DNA from: Marinobacter antarcticus
GTDB taxonomy: Bacteria > Pseudomonadota > Gammaproteobacteria > Pseudomonadales > Oleiphilaceae
Length of the DNA stretch: 50,767 nucleotides
NCBI RefSeq assembly: GCF_011049865.1
Contig: NZ_DRGY01000091.1
Coordinates: 1 to 50,767 of the forward strand
Reading direction: 5' to 3'
The first letter of the stretch is position 1. Each line of letters opens with the position of its first letter. The notes under the pieces were generated by a model. That model was not told the origin of the DNA, did not search any database, and worked only from the letters and a program-made list of their open reading frames with translations. The position numbers and the translations under genes are program-made. This document shows positions 9,563-18,226 of the stretch, one piece after another.

Positions 9563-9829
9563 GAACGGTATTCTCCTGTTGCGCAGGGGCAGGCATTAGC
9601 CGGCCCGGAATATAAATATCTCGGCAGGATGCTAGCACAACCTGGGTGAACTGGCAGTTGCCAACCCCAGTCCCGGATACATCTTGTATACCGTTTCCAG
9701 TTGCCCGACGCAGGCCTTCTTGCTATAAGTTGCTCTGTTTTGTCGTAAAAAAGAATGAACCCGCAGGGAAGGCCGGGTGAATAACAAACATCGGAACCCG
9801 TCAGTATCTGAGGAGGCACGACTCGCATT

Positions 9830-10471
9830 ATGGCCACTATCGTCAAGCCGGTTGAGCAGAAAACAAAACATCTCGATTATTTTCTTTCGCAGTGTCATCG
9901 CCGCCGGTACCCGGCCAAGAGCACCATTATTTATGCGGGTGACAAAAGCGACTCCCTCTTTTACATCGTAAAGGGCTCCGTCACGGTGATCATCGAAGAT
10001 GATGACGGGCGTGAAATGATCATGGCCTATCTCAATGCCGGGGACTTTTTCGGTGAGATGGGACTGTTTGACAACATGGATTCCCGCAGCGCCTGGGTGA
10101 AGGCTAAAACCGAATGCGAGGTGGCTGAAATCAGCTATCCGAAATTCCGGGAAATTGCCCAGCAGGATCTCGGGGTGCTCTACTTCATTGGCGAGCAGAT
10201 GGCATCACGCCTGCGCCAGACGACCCGTAAAGTTGGCGACCTGGCGTTTCTGGACGTAACCGGGCGGGTTGCCCGCACCCTGCTGGATTTGTGCAAGGAG
10301 CCGGACGCCATGACGCATCCCGACGGCATGCAGATCAAGATTACCCGTCAGGAAATTGGCCGAATTGTCGGGTGCTCTCGTGAAATGGTAGGTCGGGTTT
10401 TGAAAACTCTTGAAGATCAAGGGCTTGTAAGGGTAAAAGGCAAAACCATGGTGGTGTTCGGCACCCGCTGA
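9830..10471 (+). CDS. crp: cAMP-dependent transcription regulator, Crp/Vfr
   Basis: A 213-residue global regulator very like P. aeruginosa Vfr. The N-terminal cAMP-binding domain has [10 protein letters not shown] (71-80, the GE pair) and RSAW (86-89) for the cyclic phosphate. The C-terminal winged helix has its recognition helix in [20 protein letters not shown] (173-192), and the last residues [11 protein letters not shown] are nearly invariant in Vfr. The start is ATG at 9830; AGGAGG at 9811-9816 is rather far (13 bases). Expected targets include carbon, virulence-type and motility genes elsewhere. I see no full TGTGA-N6-TCACA site in its own upstream gap. Confidence 0.95.
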   Translation: MATIVKPVEQKTKHLDYFLSQCHRRRYPAKSTIIYAGDKSDSLFYIVKGSVTVIIEDDDGREMIMAYLNAGDFFGEMGLFDNMDSRSAWVKAKTECEVAEISYPKFREIAQQDLGVLYFIGEQMASRLRQTTRKVGDLAFLDVTGRVARTLLDLCKEPDAMTHPDGMQIKITRQEIGRIVGCSREMVGRVLKTLEDQGLVRVKGKTMVVFGTR

Positions 10472-10515
10472 GTCGTTATGGGTTCATGAGACAGAGGGCC
10501 CGGGGCAAAGCCCTG

Positions 10516-11604
10516 TCAGTCAACAATCGCGACCGATTTTACCTGCATCCAGACCTGCTGCCCGTGCTCAATAGCAAGGGTGTGTAAGGCCCGTGTCGTA
10601 AGGCGCGAGAGAAACGGAGTATGTCCCGCCAAAAGTCGTATCATGGACGTTCCCGGGCTGATATCTGCAACGACTTCGTCGACGGTGGCTAGAATAAGGT
10701 TCTGAATGCTTTGATCGATTTGCTCGCTCAGAGCGAGGCTGATATCTCTGGCAAGTACTTGCAGGCGTATCGTTTGTCCGACTGCCAGACCTTCATCGGC
10801 ACGCAGCCAGAGATGGCCCCCCGCGAAATCCGCACGGCACAGGTGCCACTGCGCATCCAGCTCTGAAACGACGGCATCAATAATGACGCCGGCATCTTCC
10901 TCAAGGCCAAAGGGCTGGTCGGTGCGCGCCATTATCTGTTGCAGCGGGCCCTCGGCAACAACCTGTCCCTTGTCCATCATCACGATGTGGTCAGCCAATC
11001 GTGCGACTTCGGTGGTGGAGTGAGAAACATAGAGTATGGGTATGGCGAGGTTGTCTCTCAGAGTCTCCAGGTAGTGCATGATCTCTTGTTTGCTGGCCTG
11101 GTCCAGAGCCGACAGGGGTTCGTCCATCAGTAGCAGCCTGGGGCTTGTGAGCAGCGCCCGGGCGATCGCGACACGCTGGCGTTCGCCGCCTGACAGTTTT
11201 TTTGGCATGCGCTCCAGCAGGTGAGCGAGGCCCAGCCATTTCGTCGCCTGATCGAGGGATATCTGGCGCTCGCTTTTCGGAATGCGTTTGTATCCGTACA
11301 TCAGGTTTTGTTTTACCGAGAGGTGAGGGAACAGGCCGGTCTCTTGAAACACGTAGGCAAGAGGTCGCTGATGAACGGGGCGGCCATTTCTCTCACCCTC
11401 ATTCTGCCATTCATCTCCGTTAACGTTCATTGTGCCGTCCGCTGCCTGCAGGCCTGCCATGCACCTCAACAACGTGGTTTTGCCGCAACCGGAGTGGCCG
11501 AACAGGGCGGTGAGCCCGGTACCGGGCAGGTCGAGATCAACGTCCAGTTCAAATGCGCCAAGCGTGCACCTGAACCTTGCCTGTATTCCTGACGGCGTCG
11601 TCAT
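10516..11604 (-). CDS. modC: Molybdate ABC transporter ATP-binding protein
   Basis: ATPase subunit of the ModABC molybdate importer. It has Walker A GHSGCGKT (36-43), signature LSGGERQRVAIARAL, Walker B LLLMDEPLSALD and H-loop LYVSHSTTEV. A C-terminal TOBE/Mop-type domain of about 130 residues follows, as in other ModC proteins. The start is ATG at 11604, which forms an ATGA overlap with the modB stop and gives 362 residues. The open frame continues 30 codons upstream into modB, but that is not supported. It is the last gene of the GST-modABC operon and converges on crp. Confidence 0.94.
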   Translation of the reverse strand: MTTPSGIQARFRCTLGAFELDVDLDLPGTGLTALFGHSGCGKTTLLRCMAGLQAADGTMNVNGDEWQNEGERNGRPVHQRPLAYVFQETGLFPHLSVKQNLMYGYKRIPKSERQISLDQATKWLGLAHLLERMPKKLSGGERQRVAIARALLTSPRLLLMDEPLSALDQASKQEIMHYLETLRDNLAIPILYVSHSTTEVARLADHIVMMDKGQVVAEGPLQQIMARTDQPFGLEEDAGVIIDAVVSELDAQWHLCRADFAGGHLWLRADEGLAVGQTIRLQVLARDISLALSEQIDQSIQNLILATVDEVVADISPGTSMIRLLAGHTPFLSRLTTRALHTLAIEHGQQVWMQVKSVAIVD

Positions 11605-12278
11605 TTCACCAACCCGGACTGCAGGCGGCCGTTGAGTGAATAGAGCACGACCAGCACGATGAAGGAGAAAGCCACCATGCCAGCGGCGAGCCAATGGGCC
11701 TGCACGTACTCCAGGGATTCCACATGATCGTAAATAGCCACAGAGAGCACTTTGGTTTCACCGGGAATATTACCGCCAATCATCAGCACAACCCCGAACT
11801 CGCCGATGGTATGGGCAAACGTGAGTACACCGGCGGTGAGAAAGCCCGGCCGGGCCAGGGGGATGACAATGGAAAAGAAGCGATCCCGAGGTGAGGCCCG
11901 AAGTGTAGACGCAACTTCCAGAAGTTGTTGATTAATCGATCCGAAAGCATTTTGCAGGGGCTGAACGGTAAACGGCAAAGAATAAATAACCGAGGCAATG
12001 ACCAGCCCCTGAAACGTGAAAGGCAGCAAGCCCAGCCCCAACTGTTCGGTGAGTTGGCCAACCATGCCCTTCGGCCCCATCAATACCAGAAGATAGAACC
12101 CGAGAACCGTGGGGGGCAGCACCAGGGGCAAGGCGACAATCGCCGCAACAGGTTGCCTTACCCAATGGCGGCTGCGGGCAAGCCACCAGGCGACAGGCGT
12201 TCCGATGATCAGAAGCACGGCGGTGGTGCAGCCTGCGAGTTTCAGAGTGAGCCACACGGGCTCCCAGTATGTGTCCAT
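11601..12278 (-). CDS. modB: Molybdate ABC transporter permease
   Basis: A 225-residue inner-membrane permease with five or six hydrophobic segments. The cytoplasmic EAA-like loop is ASTLRASPRDRFFSIVIPLARPG, and LPLVLPPTVLGFYLL is characteristic of ModB. It pairs with ModC (4-base ATGA overlap) and receives molybdate from ModA, encoded 20 bases upstream. Length and motif order are normal for the family. Confidence 0.94.
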   Translation of the reverse strand: MDTYWEPVWLTLKLAGCTTAVLLIIGTPVAWWLARSRHWVRQPVAAIVALPLVLPPTVLGFYLLVLMGPKGMVGQLTEQLGLGLLPFTFQGLVIASVIYSLPFTVQPLQNAFGSINQQLLEVASTLRASPRDRFFSIVIPLARPGFLTAGVLTFAHTIGEFGVVLMIGGNIPGETKVLSVAIYDHVESLEYVQAHWLAAGMVAFSFIVLVVLYSLNGRLQSGLVK

Positions 12279-12298
12279 AGTGGTGGCCGGATTACTGT

Positions 12299-13057
12299 TC
12301 AGTGATCGATTTCATAGCCAAATTTCTCAATGATGCTTCTGGCTTTGTCGCCCCGTAGGAACTCAAGCCATTGGCGAGCCGCATTGTTATCTTTGCTGCG
12401 AGACAGAAGAATAGCTTGTTGATTGATAGGGGAATAGTAGGATTGTGGAACCAGCCACAGGGCGCCGCCTTTTTCGGGCCAGGCGCGCACTTGAGACAAA
12501 GCCACAAATCCCGATTGAGCGTTGGTGGTGGCGACAAACTGGAAGGTTTGCGCAATGGAATCACCGCGCACCAGTCGACCCTGCAACGACTCCCAGAGAT
12601 TCAGCTTAGTGAGCACTTCCCGGGCAGCAAAGCCGTAGGGTGCTGTTTTCGGGTTGGCAATGGCCAGATGCGCAAAACGGCCAGATTCGAGCCAGGCTAA
12701 TGGATCTTCAAAGGTATCCGGCGCGGAGCTCCAGAGAGCCAGTTTACCCCTGGCGTAAGTGAATCGGGTGCCGGCTACGCCTTGCTCATTTTGCTCAAGA
12801 AGTTCGGGCCGATGACGGTCGGCTGCGAGAAATACGTCAAACGGCGCGCCATTGTTTATCTGTGCGTACAGTTTCCCGGTTGAGCCATAGCTTGCAATGG
12901 CCTCCAGGCCGGTGGTTTCAGCAAATGCCGCAATGAGTTCCCGAGTGGTGTCGGTAAAATTGGCCGCTACCGCAATGCGCACATCGGCAGCGTGAGCACC
13001 AGTGCCGAACATCAGAAGTAGGCACAGCAATGCCAGCCGGGGCGTTTTTTCAGTCAT
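12299..13057 (-). CDS. modA: Periplasmic molybdate-binding protein
   Basis: Periplasmic receptor of the molybdate importer. The start ATG at 13057 (252 residues) has a GGAG site nine bases upstream. An open extension to 13087 has no support. A signal peptide ends at GTGAHA before ADVRIAVAANF, the usual mature ModA start. Further family blocks are SYGSTGKLYAQI, FDVFLAADRHRP and a late QSGFVALSQV. The start lies eight bases inside the end of the upstream GST gene, so translation is probably coupled. No ModE-type CGTTATAT operator was found upstream of the operon. Confidence 0.93.
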   Translation of the reverse strand: MTEKTPRLALLCLLLMFGTGAHAADVRIAVAANFTDTTRELIAAFAETTGLEAIASYGSTGKLYAQINNGAPFDVFLAADRHRPELLEQNEQGVAGTRFTYARGKLALWSSAPDTFEDPLAWLESGRFAHLAIANPKTAPYGFAAREVLTKLNLWESLQGRLVRGDSIAQTFQFVATTNAQSGFVALSQVRAWPEKGGALWLVPQSYYSPINQQAILLSRSKDNNAARQWLEFLRGDKARSIIEKFGYEIDH

Positions 13058-13814
13058 CCCGTTTTTCTCCGCGCTCCCGATGGTCACTGTAAATACGATT
13101 GAGAACCTGCAATTGTGGCTGCCAAAGGCTGAGCTGGGCTTGTATCTCTTTTGGCACCCGTGCCGGTTTTGGCCAGGGTACAGGGTAGGCTGCAGGCTGA
13201 AAAAGTGGCGCGAACAGAGCGGCGGCTGTCAGGTCCGCGCGGGAGAAAGCGTCGCCGGCCAGAAACGGCTGTTGGCCGTAAACCTCTGACAGCTCTATTA
13301 ACAGACCCTCAATGACTTTCCGGGATTCTTCCGCCGTTTTATCGTTGATTTTCAACCATTTCCGCATCACTTCGTTTACTCGGCTGAACGCCAGGCTGAG
13401 CAAAATACGATTGTAAAAAGGTGTGCCCGCGGTCAGCAATGGCACCACAATCTTCGGGCGTTGCAGAAAATGGTGATACGAGTAGCAGCGAACGGCGGGG
13501 CCGGCCTCCTCGTCCAGGCGTTTTTCCCACGCCAGTGCGCGCGCTCGTACCGATTCGTCCGCCGGCGTGAGCGGGTTGTCCAAAAAGGTGCGGTCAAGAT
13601 AATCAAGTATGGCGGACGAACCCTGAAGCACCGTCCCGTCGTGCTCCAGAACCGGCACCGAGGCACCCGCGCCCCGGGTCAGTTTCTGCACAGTTTTCAT
13701 GTGCTGTCCCGGTAGCAGGTTTGTGGTTTCATAATTGAGCTTTTTATAATCTAGCGCCCAACGAATTTTCTCGCAGTAATGGGATATGGCGAACTGATAG
13801 AGCCTGAGAGCCAT
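13050..13814 (-). CDS. Glutathione S-transferase family protein, first gene of mod operon
   Basis: A 254-residue GST-fold protein. The N-terminal thioredoxin-like half has a possible active Cys in ISHYCEKIRWALD and the glutathione-contact block SVPVLEHDG...GSSAILDYLD. The C-terminal half is helical (FLAGDAFSRADLTAAALF). Its end overlaps the modA start by eight bases, so it heads a GST-modABC transcript. Why a GST is coupled to molybdate uptake is not evident. Substrate unknown. Confidence 0.85.
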   Translation of the reverse strand: MALRLYQFAISHYCEKIRWALDYKKLNYETTNLLPGQHMKTVQKLTRGAGASVPVLEHDGTVLQGSSAILDYLDRTFLDNPLTPADESVRARALAWEKRLDEEAGPAVRCYSYHHFLQRPKIVVPLLTAGTPFYNRILLSLAFSRVNEVMRKWLKINDKTAEESRKVIEGLLIELSEVYGQQPFLAGDAFSRADLTAAALFAPLFQPAAYPVPWPKPARVPKEIQAQLSLWQPQLQVLNRIYSDHRERGEKRDD

Positions 13815-13987
13815 GCGATGCCTCCTGAGTGATGGGCCTCAGCATAGCTTTGAGCCAAGAGGATAAACAGTGGCAAAGCCGTTTGAATCGGTGTTTTGAT
13901 CATTGTGCTGCCTCGGCCATTGGTTTTTACACAAGCGAGTCTTTAAGATGCCGACATTCATTCACGTTTTAACCCCAGGATGTGTCT

Positions 13988-14962
13988 ATGTACTTGCAGC
14001 GGTTTTTGATGACATCGGTCGTCGCAGCTACCGGGCTTTTTATCGCCGGGTGTGCCACGGGGCCTGATGCCCCGATGGTTTCGGGTGTTTATCAGTGTGG
14101 TCAGCTTGATGTCAGTGTTGCGGATGCGCAGGATGGCGGCCTGCTGGGTGTTGATTATCGGGGCGAGCGGTTGCTGCTGAAGCCGAAAGAGAGTGCGTCC
14201 GGCGCACTTTATGTGGCCCCCGAAGACGATGAGACCCGGTTTTGGAGCAAGGGTGAGCGAGCAACATTGACGGTAAAAGGACAGACGTACCCGGAGTGCT
14301 TGCAGGCGGGCGCGTTGGAAATGCCGTTTGAAGCCACTGGCAACGAGCCTTTTTGGCACGCCCGTGTGGTGGGCGAAGAGCTGCTGTTTAATCGGCCTTA
14401 TGAATCCGCAGAGCCTGAAAAGGTCGCGCCTGAAACGACCGTTGCCAACCGCCACGGCCGCGAGTTTCGTGGTGAGCTGGACGGGCAGGAGCTGACGCTC
14501 AAGGTGGCCCCTCAGCTGTGTGAAGATACGATGTCTGGCGCCCAGTTCCCGGCGCAGGTTCGTCTTGAGTGGAACGACGAAGTCTTTGAGGGCTGTGGCG
14601 GCGACCCAGAGCGTTTGTTCCGGGGTGCACAATGGGTTGTAGAGGATCTGGCAGGCACCGGCATTATTGATAGCTCCCGGATGACCGTCGAATTTTTCGA
14701 GGATAATCGTCTGGCTGGCCTGGCTTCTTGTAATCGTTATGGAGGCCAGTATGAGCGCACGGCTGAAGGTGTGAGTTTCGACTACCTGTTTGCGACGAAA
14801 ATGGCCTGTGCACCGGCGTTGATGAACCAGGAACAGCGTTTTTTAACTCTCATGTCGAAGGTCAAGCTTGCGTCGATTGGTCGTAATGGACAGCTGGTGC
14901 TCACAACGTCAACGGGCGAGGAAATTACCGCGTTTCAGTCTACCGACGGAGTGCAAAAATAG
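13988..14962 (+). CDS. Lipoprotein with MliC-like, COG3650-like and META domains
   Basis: A 324-residue outer-membrane or periplasmic lipoprotein (signal ending FIAGC). Three modules follow in order. About residues 30-105 resemble the MliC lysozyme-inhibitor domain (SGVYQCG, ESASGALY, FWSKGERATLTVKGQTYPEC). About 110-205 is a COG3650-like module (EATGNEPFWHARV, GAQFPAQVRLEW). About 210-320 is a META/HslJ module (AQWVVEDLAGTGI, GLASCNRYGGQYE, ATKMACAPALMNQEQRFL). The start is ATG at 13988, eight bases from CAGGA; a GTG at 13982 is possible. A role in envelope stress or lysozyme resistance is an inference from the domains. Confidence 0.8.
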   Translation: MYLQRFLMTSVVAATGLFIAGCATGPDAPMVSGVYQCGQLDVSVADAQDGGLLGVDYRGERLLLKPKESASGALYVAPEDDETRFWSKGERATLTVKGQTYPECLQAGALEMPFEATGNEPFWHARVVGEELLFNRPYESAEPEKVAPETTVANRHGREFRGELDGQELTLKVAPQLCEDTMSGAQFPAQVRLEWNDEVFEGCGGDPERLFRGAQWVVEDLAGTGIIDSSRMTVEFFEDNRLAGLASCNRYGGQYERTAEGVSFDYLFATKMACAPALMNQEQRFLTLMSKVKLASIGRNGQLVLTTSTGEEITAFQSTDGVQK

Positions 14963-14965
14963 CGG

Positions 14966-15035
14966 TCGACGGAACCGCCTTCCGTCGAATCCGCCATGGA
15001 TGCCCGTGCGCCTTCCGGAGCTCCGACATCCATGG
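14966..15035. repeat. Cluster of inverted repeats between convergent genes
   Basis: The 78-base gap between the META lipoprotein and proV contains three palindromes. TCGACGGAA/TTCCGTCGA (14966-14974 and 14980-14988) is a perfect 9-bp stem with a 5-base loop. CCATGGATG/CATCCATGG (14994-15002 and 15027-15035) is a perfect 9-bp pair. CGGAGCTCCG (15016-15025) is a 10-base palindrome inside its loop. No T-run follows, so this is not a classical intrinsic terminator. It may stop or stabilise the two converging transcripts. Confidence 0.6.
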
Positions 15036-15040
15036 TCGAT

Positions 15041-16093
15041 TCACGCCGCTGTTTCTTCCGTTGGCTCGCCGGTTGGAACCAGCGCGAGAGTTAGCTCTTT
15101 CATGCTCAGACTGCCCACCGCCTCACCGTTTCGAACCACTCTGAATACCTTATCCAGGTCACCACCCGAACGGGAAAGTACCGTCTCCAGATTGTCATTC
15201 TCCAAAAGGTCCCCGGCGTAGTCGACGTCGTTATCGACGGTGCGATTCATCACGGAACGCACACGAAGCACTCGTGCACGATTTATATCGTTTATAAAGG
15301 CAACGATATAAGGATCGTTGGGATTGAGCAGGATGTCTTGAGGATCCCCTTGCTGAACCACCTCACCATCTTTGAGAATGACCAAGTGGTCTGAAAGCTT
15401 CAGTGCTTCGTCCAGATCGTGGGTGATGAATACGATCGTCTTTTGAAGCTCACCCTGAAGCTCCAGTAAGAGATCCTGCATGTCTGAGCGAATCAGAGGA
15501 TCCAACGCCGAGAAGGCTTCGTCCATCAGCATGACAGGGGAATTGGAGACCAGCGCGCGCGCGATACCAACCCGCTGTTGCATACCGCCAGACAATTGAT
15601 GAGGGAACTGGTTTTCATTGCCCTCAAGACCCACTCGGGCCAGCCATTTTACGGCTTCGCTTTCAAAGTCTGCGACGGAAGAGCCCCGAATATTGAGGGC
15701 CATGCCGGCGTTCTCAAGCACGGTTTTGTGCGGCAACAAAGCGAACTTCTGAAACACCATCGACATCTGTTCCCGCCGAAGCTGGCGTAGCTGCCCTTCT
15801 TTCAGTTCCAGAACGTCCTCACCGTTAAGCTGGATTTCCCCCGCCGTGGGTTCGATCAGGCGATTCAGATGGCGAATCAGTGTTGACTTGCCAGAGCCGG
15901 AAAGCCCCATGATAACGGTGATTTTGCCATCGAGAATATCCACGTTGATATCTCTCAACCCCAGAACATGGTTGTGCTGATCCAGCAGATCCGCTTTGTT
16001 CATGCCCTGCTTTACATGCTCTAGTGCCACGTCTGGCGTTGGCCCGAAAATCTTGTAGAGGTTTTTGATGGAAATCTTAATATCGTCTGCCAC
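15041..16093 (-). CDS. proV: Glycine betaine/proline ABC transporter ATP-binding protein
   Basis: ATPase of the ProU/OpuA-type osmoprotectant importer, 350 residues. Walker A GLSGSGKS is at 63-70, followed by the signature LSGGMQQRVGIARAL, Walker B VMLMDEAFSALD and the H-loop ITHDLDEA. The N-terminal segment KIFGPTPDVAL and a C-terminal CBS-like regulatory portion (about 285-340, FRVVRNGEAVGSLSM) are typical of ProV. It starts nine bases after proW and is the last gene of proXWV. Confidence 0.94.
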   Translation of the reverse strand: MADDIKISIKNLYKIFGPTPDVALEHVKQGMNKADLLDQHNHVLGLRDINVDILDGKITVIMGLSGSGKSTLIRHLNRLIEPTAGEIQLNGEDVLELKEGQLRQLRREQMSMVFQKFALLPHKTVLENAGMALNIRGSSVADFESEAVKWLARVGLEGNENQFPHQLSGGMQQRVGIARALVSNSPVMLMDEAFSALDPLIRSDMQDLLLELQGELQKTIVFITHDLDEALKLSDHLVILKDGEVVQQGDPQDILLNPNDPYIVAFINDINRARVLRVRSVMNRTVDNDVDYAGDLLENDNLETVLSRSGGDLDKVFRVVRNGEAVGSLSMKELTLALVPTGEPTEETAA

Positions 16094-16102
16094 GTTCTGT
16101 CC

Positions 16103-17137
16103 TCACTGATTTTGGCTGGCATTAATGCGTGCCAGGGAGGCCTTTGTCACCCGGTCAAGGATGACCGCAAGAATAACGATGCCGAAGCCGGCAATCAGAC
16201 CGACGCCGAGATCCAGGTTACGAATACCGCGAAGTACCAGAACACCGAGGCCGGGTGCGGACACCAACGATGCAATAACCACCATCGCCAGGCTCATCAT
16301 GATGGTCTGGTTTACACCGGCCATGATGTTCGGCAAGGCCAGGGGTATTTGAACCTTGAACAGCTTTTGCCTGGGCGTCATGCCAAAGGCGTCGGCCGCT
16401 TCGATCACATCTTTGTCTACCAACCGTATGCCGAGATTGGTCAGCCGCACGACGGGCACAATCGCATAGAGGATGATGGCGATGCCGTAGAGTTTGGACT
16501 CCGTCACGCTGAACAGAAAGATCAGCGGGATCAGATAAACAAAAGGTGGCAGCGTCTGCAGCATATCGAGCACCGGAATTGTTAACCGTTGCATGGTATT
16601 GCTTCGAGACATGGCGATGCCTATGGGCACCCCGAACAAGACACAGAGGAAAGCGCAGACAAAAATGATGGCGAGGGTCTGCATGGCGTACACATAGTAA
16701 TCAATGAACGCCAACAGGCAGAGGCTGGCGCCTACGAATACAACCAGTTTCCAGGATTTGGTAACCAGAAAAACAACCGCAAGCATGATGGGGATAACAA
16801 TCCACCAGGGCGTGTTAATCATGCCGTAAAGGGCGCCATCGAGCGACCAGCTTAGGGGTTGAGTGATTGGATCAAGCACCAGACTGAGGTTGTCTTTTAT
16901 GGCAAGAAAGCCTTGTTCAAGGCCTTGTGTAAGCTCTCTGGACTTGGGAAATGCCGCGCAGGAATCGTTAAGCGCATCCATTGAAGGAAATGGCAGGTCC
17001 CAAAGAGATTCAGGCTCTGCACTCTTGCCGCTGGCTTTGTTGAGCAGGTCGGCCATCGACATCGGGCCGTCGGCCTTACCTTCCGCGCACCATTGTTTTA
17101 ACCCAAGTGCCGAAAACAGGGAGTCGTAGGTTGCCAT
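16103..17137 (-). CDS. proW: Glycine betaine/proline ABC transporter permease
   Basis: Inner-membrane permease of the osmoprotectant importer, 344 residues. Like E. coli ProW it has a long hydrophilic N-terminal tail of about 110 residues before the first membrane helix (WWIVIPIMLAVVFLV). Several helices follow, together with the EAA-like loop EAADAFGMTPRQKLFKVQIPLALPN that docks on ProV. A 120-base gap containing a hairpin separates it from proX upstream. Confidence 0.94.
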   Translation of the reverse strand: MATYDSLFSALGLKQWCAEGKADGPMSMADLLNKASGKSAEPESLWDLPFPSMDALNDSCAAFPKSRELTQGLEQGFLAIKDNLSLVLDPITQPLSWSLDGALYGMINTPWWIVIPIMLAVVFLVTKSWKLVVFVGASLCLLAFIDYYVYAMQTLAIIFVCAFLCVLFGVPIGIAMSRSNTMQRLTIPVLDMLQTLPPFVYLIPLIFLFSVTESKLYGIAIILYAIVPVVRLTNLGIRLVDKDVIEAADAFGMTPRQKLFKVQIPLALPNIMAGVNQTIMMSLAMVVIASLVSAPGLGVLVLRGIRNLDLGVGLIAGFGIVILAVILDRVTKASLARINASQNQ

Positions 17138-17192
17138 TTACGTTTAGCCTCGTTTGCGCGCAGGAGGTTCCATACGCCAAAGAATTCGGTTG

Positions 17193-17231
17193 CTGTCACA
17201 ATCAGATGTGCCCGGGCGCATCTGTCACAAT
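17193..17231 (-). promoter_or_regulatory. Intercistronic hairpin flanked by direct repeats, proX-proW
   Basis: CAGATG (17203-17208) and CATCTG (17219-17224) flank the palindrome GCCCGGGC (17210-17217), giving an almost perfect 22-base palindrome. Identical copies of CTGTCACAAT lie at 17193-17202 and 17222-17231. Position after the binding-protein gene suggests an mRNA-stabilising or partial-termination element that keeps ProX in excess over ProWV. That role is inferred. Confidence 0.55.
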
Positions 17232-17257
17232 GCGGCTCCCGGGCCAGGGCGGGTCAA

Positions 17258-18226
17258 TCAGTTTTCAAGAACGGCCGCCAGTTTCTTTTTGGCGCTATCG
17301 TTCAGCCAGCCAGACCATTCATCACGGTTGTTGCTCAAGTAATAAACGGCAGCTTCTTCGCCGGATGCGTTGTTGGAGTCCATCCAGGCCAGGAGTGCGC
17401 TCATGGTGTCCGTTTTGAACGTCATTTTGCTGAGCATCTCCGTTACTTCCGGTTCGCGATCCTTGAAGTCGGTTGTCACAGAGGTAAGGATGGTTGCGGC
17501 CGGGAATTCTGACACTCCGGGGTTGTCCGCATTGGCGGTCTGGTTTTTCTGGTGAATTTTCGCGTTGTATTCACCCAGCTTTACCCGAGTCATATCATAC
17601 TTGCCCAGCGGTACGGTCGGGCCCCAGTAGTAGCCGAACCAGGGCTTTTCGTCCTGAACCGCTGATGCCATTGAAGAGGCCAGGGTTTCGCCTGAGCCGT
17701 GGTTGAACACCTTGATACCGGAATCTTCAAGATCCAGAGCGCGAATCAGGTTGTCGCTGACAACCCTGCAGCCCCAGCCATCAGGGCAGTTGTTGAAGCG
17801 AGAGCCGACAAGCTCCGGATTCGCCATGATGCCTTCGATGGTTTTCAGCTCGGGATGTTTCTCTGCCAGATACGTTGGAATCCACCAGCCCTCAATGCCG
17901 CCGGGGTCGAGAACCTTGCCCAACCGCTCGATCTTGCCTTCTTTTTCCAGGCGCAAGTAGGCGTCACCCGCCGAGTTAAGCCACAGTTCTGTAACAATGT
18001 CGGGCTCTCCGTTTTCCGCAACAGACGTGACGGCGGGTACGGTATCGGATGGCACTACAGAGACATCGCAGCCATAGCCTTGTTCCATAATAAATTTGGC
18101 TACGTTGGTGACCACGGTGTTGGAAGCCCAGTTCATTTCAGTGATGGAAACTTCGCCACAGTTGGCTTGTGCTATGCCAGGTATTGATAGCGCGCATAGC
18201 AGCGCAGCAGACGTAAGCTTTCGCAT
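17258..18226 (-). CDS. proX: Periplasmic glycine betaine-binding protein
   Basis: Substrate-binding receptor of the ProU-type importer, 322 residues from ATG 18226 (GGAG eight bases upstream; the GTG at 18232 sits too close to it). The signal peptide ends at GIAQA before NCGEVSITEMNW. Aromatic residues suited to a betaine cage occur in EGWWIPTY and KPWFGYYWGP, and paired cysteines occur in NNCPDGWGCR. First gene of proXWV, presumably induced by high osmolarity. I could not define its promoter confidently. Confidence 0.93.
   Translation of the reverse strand: MRKLTSAALLCALSIPGIAQANCGEVSITEMNWASNTVVTNVAKFIMEQGYGCDVSVVPSDTVPAVTSVAENGEPDIVTELWLNSAGDAYLRLEKEGKIERLGKVLDPGGIEGWWIPTYLAEKHPELKTIEGIMANPELVGSRFNNCPDGWGCRVVSDNLIRALDLEDSGIKVFNHGSGETLASSMASAVQDEKPWFGYYWGPTVPLGKYDMTRVKLGEYNAKIHQKNQTANADNPGVSEFPAATILTSVTTDFKDREPEVTEMLSKMTFKTDTMSALLAWMDSNNASGEEAAVYYLSNNRDEWSGWLNDSAKKKLAAVLEN

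Noticed and set aside
10491..10517. GC-rich hairpin between the convergent crp and modC genes
   Set aside because: The stem has a bulge and no T-run follows on either strand, so terminator function is not supported.
13815..13987. ModE operator expected upstream of the GST-modABC operon
   Set aside because: No CGTTATAT-type inverted repeat is present in the gap.
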